This document shows, one piece after another, positions 59,499-64,000 of a stretch of 64,000 nucleotides of DNA. Below the pieces are notes generated by a model. It did no database searches. It was not told where the DNA came from and saw only the letters and a program-made list of their open reading frames with translations. The stretch is from Paenibacillus melissococcoides (GTDB taxonomy: Bacteria > Bacillota > Bacilli > Paenibacillales > Paenibacillaceae). Location: NCBI GenBank assembly GCA_944800085.1, contig CALYLO010000018.1, positions 1-64,000 on the forward strand, given 5' to 3'. Each line of letters begins with the position of its first letter. Positions within the stretch are counted from its first letter, which is position 1. The translations under genes and the position numbers were made by a program.

Positions 59499-60191
59499 AT
59501 GACAGAGACAGCAGATTGGAAAAACGGCGCCCGCGGACATAAATTTGTCGCTTCCTTCAGCGGGGGGAAAGACAGCACACTGGCGTTATATAAAGCGATG
59601 CAGGTTGGAGAAGCCACCGGCCTTATCGTCATGCTGGAGGAAGAAGGGCAGCGCTCACGCTCCCATGGCATGCCGCCGGAGCTGATACAAGCCCAAGCGG
59701 AATCTATCGGCTTGCCTGTATATACAGCCGCCACGAGTTGGACGGATTATGAGAAGAACTTTATGATCCTGTTGGCTAAAGCGAAGAGCGAAGGCGCAGA
59801 AGTGTTGGTCACCGGCGACCTGGATATGCCCGCGCATGGCTGCTGGCATGATAGAGTGACGCAAAATGCCGGCTTACAGCTGGGCATGCCTCTCTGGGAG
59901 ATGGATCATCTGGAGGCGGTCCGGCAGTTCATCGATCTCGGCTTCGTTACGATGCTGGTAACCGTGAATTTGTCGTTAGGCATGCGGGAAGATGACTTGG
60001 GCCGAGTGCTGACCCACGAGTATGTAGAGGAGCTTCTCGCCCGCGGCATCGACCCCTGCGGTGAAGGCGGCGAGTTCCATACGACCGTCATTGACGGGCC
60101 AATATTCAGACACCCCATCCCCGTCCGTAAAGGTGAGATTGTTAGAAACGGAGAATATGCGTTTTTGCCTTTGGAGCTGGATAAGCCTTGA
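59499..60191 (+). CDS. Dph6-related ATP pyrophosphatase (diphthine-ammonia ligase family)
   Basis: A 230-residue protein of the adenine nucleotide alpha hydrolase fold. PP-loop SFSGGKDSTLAL near residues 19-30, the conserved EEEGQRSRSHGMPPELIQAQ, then VTGDLDMPAHGCWHDRV and ARGIDPCGEGGEFHTTV, the family signature EGGEFHT. In eukaryotes Dph6 makes diphthamide; bacteria lack diphthamide, so the substrate here is unknown, possibly a cofactor or tRNA-related amide. Start has GAGGAGAAG site. Confidence 0.88.
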   Translation: MTETADWKNGARGHKFVASFSGGKDSTLALYKAMQVGEATGLIVMLEEEGQRSRSHGMPPELIQAQAESIGLPVYTAATSWTDYEKNFMILLAKAKSEGAEVLVTGDLDMPAHGCWHDRVTQNAGLQLGMPLWEMDHLEAVRQFIDLGFVTMLVTVNLSLGMREDDLGRVLTHEYVEELLARGIDPCGEGGEFHTTVIDGPIFRHPIPVRKGEIVRNGEYAFLPLELDKP

Positions 60192-60220
60192 GACAGAAGT
60201 GACGAATGTGCCGGCAAGGC

Positions 60221-60260
60221 AAGCGGCTGCCCCTTGGAACCTACCGCGAGGCAGCCGCTT
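60221..60260. terminator. Terminator hairpin after the Dph6-like gene
   Basis: AAGCGGCTGCC (60221-60231) pairs with GGCAGCCGCTT (60250-60260), followed by ATTATAC. Confidence 0.75.
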
Positions 60261-60344
60261 ATTATACGCATGTGCGTGAGCTGGTTTTCCCTATTTGAGG
60301 CGATGGAAGCCGCCATACCATTCATCGGCCCCTATCATGTCTTC

Positions 60345-60713
60345 CTAGTTCGCTTCCCCGGTCAGAACTTGCTGCCCCAGATCGGTAAGGCGAGCCGCGT
60401 ATTGGCGAAAGGACGGGACGGAATCATGATAGTCCGGAAATGCGGTCAGCCCTTCTATTTGCGGCAACGGAGAAGGCTCTTCTGACATTTTCTTCAATCG
60501 GTAACAGTACTCCAGCTCACCCATTCCGAGCACATGCAATCGGTCCCCAACCTGCATGAACAGCTCGTACGGTTGATGAGTCCCCGCAGACACAGATTCT
60601 AACGTGAACTGCTCAATGATCCCGATTCCATTACGCTCGGAAGGAATTCGGGCCAGATGAGCCTCGAATGCGTTCCGCACGAAGGGCAAGGCGGAAATAC
60701 GATATACTCGCAT
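60345..60713 (-). CDS. Hypothetical protein
   Basis: About 122 residues from ATG 60713; the open frame runs to 60791 with a basic, doubtful N-terminus and no good ribosome binding site. Sequence MRVYRISALPFVRNAFEAHL, a strand pair, then ELEYCYRLKKMSEEPSPLPQ and a helical C-terminus (VPSFRQYAARLTDLGQQVL). I do not recognise the family. Downstream of the ABC permease genes on the same strand but with a gap, so probably separate. Confidence 0.55.
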   Translation of the reverse strand: MRVYRISALPFVRNAFEAHLARIPSERNGIGIIEQFTLESVSAGTHQPYELFMQVGDRLHVLGMGELEYCYRLKKMSEEPSPLPQIEGLTAFPDYHDSVPSFRQYAARLTDLGQQVLTGEAN

Positions 60714-60861
60714 GCGCTTTGCTCGCCCCGCTTCGCAGCCTCTATCCATTGAAGCACTTTGGTTGTCCCCTTTCATCCGTCTTCTCTTCATCTAAGTGCC
60801 TGTATCGACGAAAAAGGTTACCTGTGCATGCCGACTAACTTGTACCTACATCAGTCTGAGT

Positions 60862-61590
60862 TCAATTGGATAATATAATCCGCTCTTTCGTCAGCAGAAA
60901 TGAAAAGCTCCAGACCAAGACCCACAGGAGGAATGCCACTCCTGCATAGAGAATAAGGAATTGCCAGGCCGCCAGATCGATTACCCCCATTCCAGAGCCG
61001 ATGGGAACACTAAGCAGCAAGGCAAAGCCAAGCAAATACGATGGCAATATCGCCAGCTCGGGAGAGGTAATCATGGATAGCTGAATCGTGAGCGTCGTTA
61101 AGCTATAACAAAATACCGGCGTTACCACAAAAATAGCCAACAAGAGAGGCACAGGCAAGTAAAACGAACCTCCCTCCGGCACGATGCGTGCGAAATTGAC
61201 CGCCAGCGCCACGAAGAGAGGCGAAATAACGGAAATCAGGTAACCGGGCAAAAACACGGCCCGGCTTTTCCCCTGTACAATTTCTCGCGGATGAAGCGGA
61301 GTGACCAACAGATTCGCAACGGTTCTGTTTTCTTTGTCCCTGGCCAAAGGCGCCGTTGTAAAAATGGGGATGTTCACGATAGGCGGAACCAAAGCAAGCA
61401 GAAAGAGGGTATTGCTTAATGTCAATTGAAGGGCCTGCCCCTCCTTACCGGACAACAACATGATTCCGCATACGGCCATCGTGGCGAGAATAAACAGAAT
61501 CATGACGAGCTTGAACGGCTTCCAGCTTTGATATTCCGAAAAATCCCGACGGAACACGACATTCGCTCTGCTGCTTCCTATTTTCGGCAT
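60862..61590 (-). CDS. ABC-2 type transporter permease
   Basis: About 242 residues from ATG 61590 (site AAAGGGTGG); the longer frame is chance. Six membrane helices; VPPIVNIPIFTTAPLARDKE and NRTVANLLVTPLHPREIVQG are the cytosolic loop typical of ABC-2 (ABC_membrane) permeases. Its start overlaps the end of another permease gene, which is split by an IS copy. Together they form a two-permease exporter, possibly for a drug, lantibiotic or Na+. Confidence 0.8.
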   Translation of the reverse strand: MPKIGSSRANVVFRRDFSEYQSWKPFKLVMILFILATMAVCGIMLLSGKEGQALQLTLSNTLFLLALVPPIVNIPIFTTAPLARDKENRTVANLLVTPLHPREIVQGKSRAVFLPGYLISVISPLFVALAVNFARIVPEGGSFYLPVPLLLAIFVVTPVFCYSLTTLTIQLSMITSPELAILPSYLLGFALLLSVPIGSGMGVIDLAAWQFLILYAGVAFLLWVLVWSFSFLLTKERIILSN

Positions 61591-61896
61591 GATAAGACCA
61601 CCCTTTCTGTCTGGAGCATGCCTCGACATATCTGGCTCACAACAAGAAGGACTCCGGCCAATGCCAGATTGACAACAAGAAACGGCCAGGAGCGCCCATC
61701 CGTTATATTGCGGGCCAACAGGTTGATCATCAGGATCGGCACGCCGGACACAAAAATGATGCCGATAACACCGCCGTCCATCGCTCGGCCGATAAGCCCG
61801 ACAAGGTTCATCAACAAACTTAGGGCGAAAAAGACGATCGGCAATACAAGAAAGGTGCACGCGATAATCCATGGACTGAACATAAATTCATACTTA

Positions 61897-63520
61897 GGGC
61901 TTGCTGAACAATCATTTTTCAAAGGTTTTACAAGGATTTCTGGACTCTAACTCGAAATAAAATGCAAGGAGAATGCGAATTTCTTGCAAAAAATCGTGCA
62001 CGTGGAGTGAGCCGACATGTATCGTAGAACCGAAAGCCAGCTTCAGTTGTTCGAAGATTTCTACTTGCCGTTTGGCGGTAAATTAAATAAGGAGAACCGT
62101 TGGGTTCAACTGGCCGCTATCATCCCGTGGTGGCGGGCAGAAGAACTCTACGCGAAGTCGTTCAAGAAATCAATGCGCGGTCAGATCCCTTTGTCTGTTC
62201 GTATGGCTTTGGGAGCGCTGTACATTCAGGAACGTATGCAGCTCGATGATCGAGAGACGGTCCAGCAGATCGCCGAAAATCCGTACTACCAGTACTTCCT
62301 TGGGCTGCCGGCGTTCCAAGATAAGCCTCCGTTCCATCACTCGCTGTTGACCCATTTCCGCAAGCGATTGGGTGCGGATGTCATTGAACGAATCAACGAT
62401 TGGATTTTGGAAGAGGACGCAGAGCGAAAGAAGCAGGAACAAAACAAGAGCGATCCTCAAGATCCTCCAGGCAGCGGCCATGGCTCTGATGGAACATCCG
62501 TTAATGAAGACGGCAAAAGCAAAGAGAAACCATGCAACAAAGGCACCTTGATGCTCGACGCGACCTGCGCACCGGCCGACATCTCGTATCCGACCGATTT
62601 GAAATTATTGAACGAGGCGCGGGAAAAACTCGAAGCGATCATCGATGTTCTGCACGAGCCTTTCGTCGGGAAGGCCAAGAAACCGAGAACGTATCGTCAA
62701 ACCGCCCGCAAACGCTACCTCGAGATCGCCAAGAAACGGCGAACGGGTGCCAAAGCCATCCGGAAAGCGGTTGGCAAACAGCTTCGTTATGTTTCGCGTA
62801 ATCTTGGCATCATCGAAATGCTGGCAGCGAAAAGCAGCTTGAATCAACTGGGTTCGCAGCAGTATCGGCAATTGCTCGTCATTTCCGAGCTGTATCGTCA
62901 ACAGCAAGAGATGTACGACAAACGGACACACTCGGTGGAAGATCGAATCGTCAGTCTTTCCCAACCGCATGTACGGCCGATTGTCCGCGGGAAAGTGAAT
63001 GCTCCCGTCGAGTTTGGAGCAAAGCTGGCGATCAGTCTGGTGGATGGTTACGCTCGGATGGAGAAGCTGTCCTGGGATAACTTCAACGAAAGCATGACAC
63101 TGAAAGCTTCCGTGGAGTCGTTCGTCCAGCGATATGGGTGTTATCCGGAAGCCATTCTAGCCGACCAAATCTACCGAAACCGGGAGAACCTTCGCTATTG
63201 TAAGGAGCACGGCATTCGTCTGAGTGGTCCAAACTTAGGACGTCCGAAGAAAGAAGCGGAACCCGATCGGAACCAGGCCAGACAGGATGCTTCAACGCGT
63301 AACGCGATCGAAGGAAAATTCGGAGAAGGCAAACGCTCCTACGGACTGGGGCGTATTCGAGCACGCCTTCGAGAGACAAGCGAAACGGTCATTGCTCTGC
63401 AACTGCTTGTTATGAATCTCGAACGCAAGCTGCGCGTTCTCTTTTTGCCGATTTTCAGACTGCTGCTGAATCTGTGCCGTCAGCCTCTGTGGCCTAAAAG
63501 GCAATATGTTCAGCAAGCCC
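61897..63520 (+). mobile_element. Insertion sequence copy 2, IS5-like, 1624 bp
   Basis: Same terminal repeats and length as the copy at 52473-54096. The target TACTTA is duplicated at 61891-61896 and 63521-63526 (6 bp). Both copies have the same orientation, with about 7.8 kb between them. Confidence 0.92.
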
Positions 63521-63531
63521 TACTTAGGTGA
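62017..63531 (+). CDS. IS transposase (DDE, IS5-like), copy 2
   Basis: 504 residues, nearly identical to copy 1 (differences such as EEL for EEF, IAEN for ITEN, EPDR for EPER). Here the frame crosses the right inverted repeat and stops at TGA only four codons into host DNA (QALLR). It is intact and potentially active. It lies inside an ABC permease gene on the opposite strand. Confidence 0.9.
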   Translation: MYRRTESQLQLFEDFYLPFGGKLNKENRWVQLAAIIPWWRAEELYAKSFKKSMRGQIPLSVRMALGALYIQERMQLDDRETVQQIAENPYYQYFLGLPAFQDKPPFHHSLLTHFRKRLGADVIERINDWILEEDAERKKQEQNKSDPQDPPGSGHGSDGTSVNEDGKSKEKPCNKGTLMLDATCAPADISYPTDLKLLNEAREKLEAIIDVLHEPFVGKAKKPRTYRQTARKRYLEIAKKRRTGAKAIRKAVGKQLRYVSRNLGIIEMLAAKSSLNQLGSQQYRQLLVISELYRQQQEMYDKRTHSVEDRIVSLSQPHVRPIVRGKVNAPVEFGAKLAISLVDGYARMEKLSWDNFNESMTLKASVESFVQRYGCYPEAILADQIYRNRENLRYCKEHGIRLSGPNLGRPKKEAEPDRNQARQDASTRNAIEGKFGEGKRSYGLGRIRARLRETSETVIALQLLVMNLERKLRVLFLPIFRLLLNLCRQPLWPKRQYVQQALLR

Positions 63532-63966
63532 AAGATATAGCACGTTGATGATCGTCATGAGTCCTAAGGAAAACGCAATCCCCATAACGAATCCCGGGAT
63601 GAACAGGGCAACCGTTTTGGCGAGCCAAATCAATTTTACACTGGTGGGCGTTGCCAAGAGGGATTGAATGTTCCCGTGAATTTTGTCCCGCATCAATGGA
63701 GTAGAAAATAAAGTGCTATAGCAAATTCCCGTCCCAATAAAAGCCGTGCAGTACCCGATGACTCCAAGCGTATAGCTAAGCATTTCCGACGTCGCATAAC
63801 CCGATTCGATCGCAGGCTGAATCACCGAGAAATATCCAATCAAGCCGATGACTATCGTCGAAAGCAGTGCGGTGCCGAAATAAACAATGACCAACGCCGG
63901 GGACTGAAGAAGGTTCTTCAGGTTGGCTCTGATCATCCAGCGCAGTTTTGTCATGACTATTATTCC

Positions 63967-64000
63967 TCACTTGGCCCGATCGGTTAAGCGAAAAGCCGCA
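63967..64000 (-). CDS. C-terminus of an upstream gene, probably the ABC ATPase, partial
   Basis: A minus-strand frame enters from the window edge as AAFRLTDRAK and stops at TGA 63967-63969, 12 bases before the permease start. Operon logic suggests the ATP-binding protein of the exporter, but only ten residues are visible. Confidence 0.35.
   Translation of the reverse strand, partial: AAFRLTDRAK

Larger units (their letters stand above)
61578..63954 (-). pseudogene. ABC-2 permease gene split by IS copy 2
   Basis: The N-terminal part (63954-63521) reads MTKLRWMIRANLKNLLQSPA with five helices and the loop STPLMRDKIHGNIQSLLATP. The C-terminal part (61896-61578) reads FMFSPWIIACTFLVLPIVFF onward. 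Removing the IS and one target copy joins LYLSPK to YEFMFSPW without frame loss, a protein of about 249 residues. It is a paralogue of the downstream permease (same loop motif). The insertion should disable the exporter. Confidence 0.88.

Noticed and set aside
1..64000. CRISPR arrays, tRNA, rRNA or a replication origin
   Set aside because: No regularly spaced repeats, no cloverleaf or rRNA-like stretches and no DnaA-box cluster were seen when reading through.

Overview
The window looks like a chromosomal segment of a spore-forming, low-to-mid GC Firmicute, most likely Paenibacillus or a close relative. The basis is strong AGGAGG-type ribosome binding sites, an alpha/beta-type small acid-soluble spore protein, Bacillus-style Fur boxes, a catDE/HxlR divergon and many Bacillus/Paenibacillus-type families. 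The species assignment is inference; no rRNA or tRNA gene is present.

Region 1 (1 to about 16,640) is the immunity, transposition and early-late half of a Mu-like transposable prophage lying in reverse orientation. From right to left it holds: a left-end region with repeated TTTTGTCCC-type motifs; a rightward repressor; a divergent early promoter with an operator palindrome in its spacer; a Ner/Cro-like HTH; a MuA-type DDE transposase; a MuB-type ATPase; small early genes including a GemA-like protein and a DnaC-like loader; an amidase endolysin; a Mor-like late activator (frameshifted); a terminator; a holin; and the Mu gp25-26-27-28-29-30-I order (small and large terminase, portal, F-like head protein, protease/scaffold). 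The protease gene has an internal in-frame start for a Z-type scaffold. The rest of the structural genes lie outside the window on the left.

Region 2 (about 16.6-34.4 kb) is host DNA. It contains a TVP38-type membrane protein, a DUF4309 lipoprotein, an IS110-family element with a possible bridge-RNA region, a catDE-like quinone-response divergon, an SASP gene, pepT, a TetM/EF-G-like ribosomal protection protein, an ANT(4')-like aminoglycoside nucleotidyltransferase with an attenuator-like leader, an exported FAD oxidoreductase, a Crp-family regulator with a DoxX-like gene, and a YedE-TusA sulfur/selenium pair.

Region 3 (34.4-49 kb) holds a Fur-box-controlled divergon (ferredoxin-NADP reductase versus a four-gene siderophore ABC system), a Sir2 deacylase, an Na+/alanine symporter, an XRE regulator coupled to peptide deformylase, a YitT membrane protein, a DUF4272 protein, and an NrtR-like NUDIX regulator coupled to what looks like a deletion fusion of a NADAR gene and a TIGR02452 (PARG-like) gene.

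Region 4 (49-64 kb) is rich in insertion sequences and broken genes. There is an IS5-family element with a probable -1 frameshift, inserted at the stop codon of a yjdM/phnA gene, two near-identical 1,624-bp IS copies in direct orientation with 6-bp target duplications, and an IS4-family element that splits a response regulator. One of the 1,624-bp copies splits an ABC-2 permease. Intact genes between them include YhhN, a BI-1-like protein, DUF418, a DesK-type kinase and a Dph6-like ATP pyrophosphatase. A dispersed repeat of about 200 bp occurs at about 34.55 and 58.79 kb.
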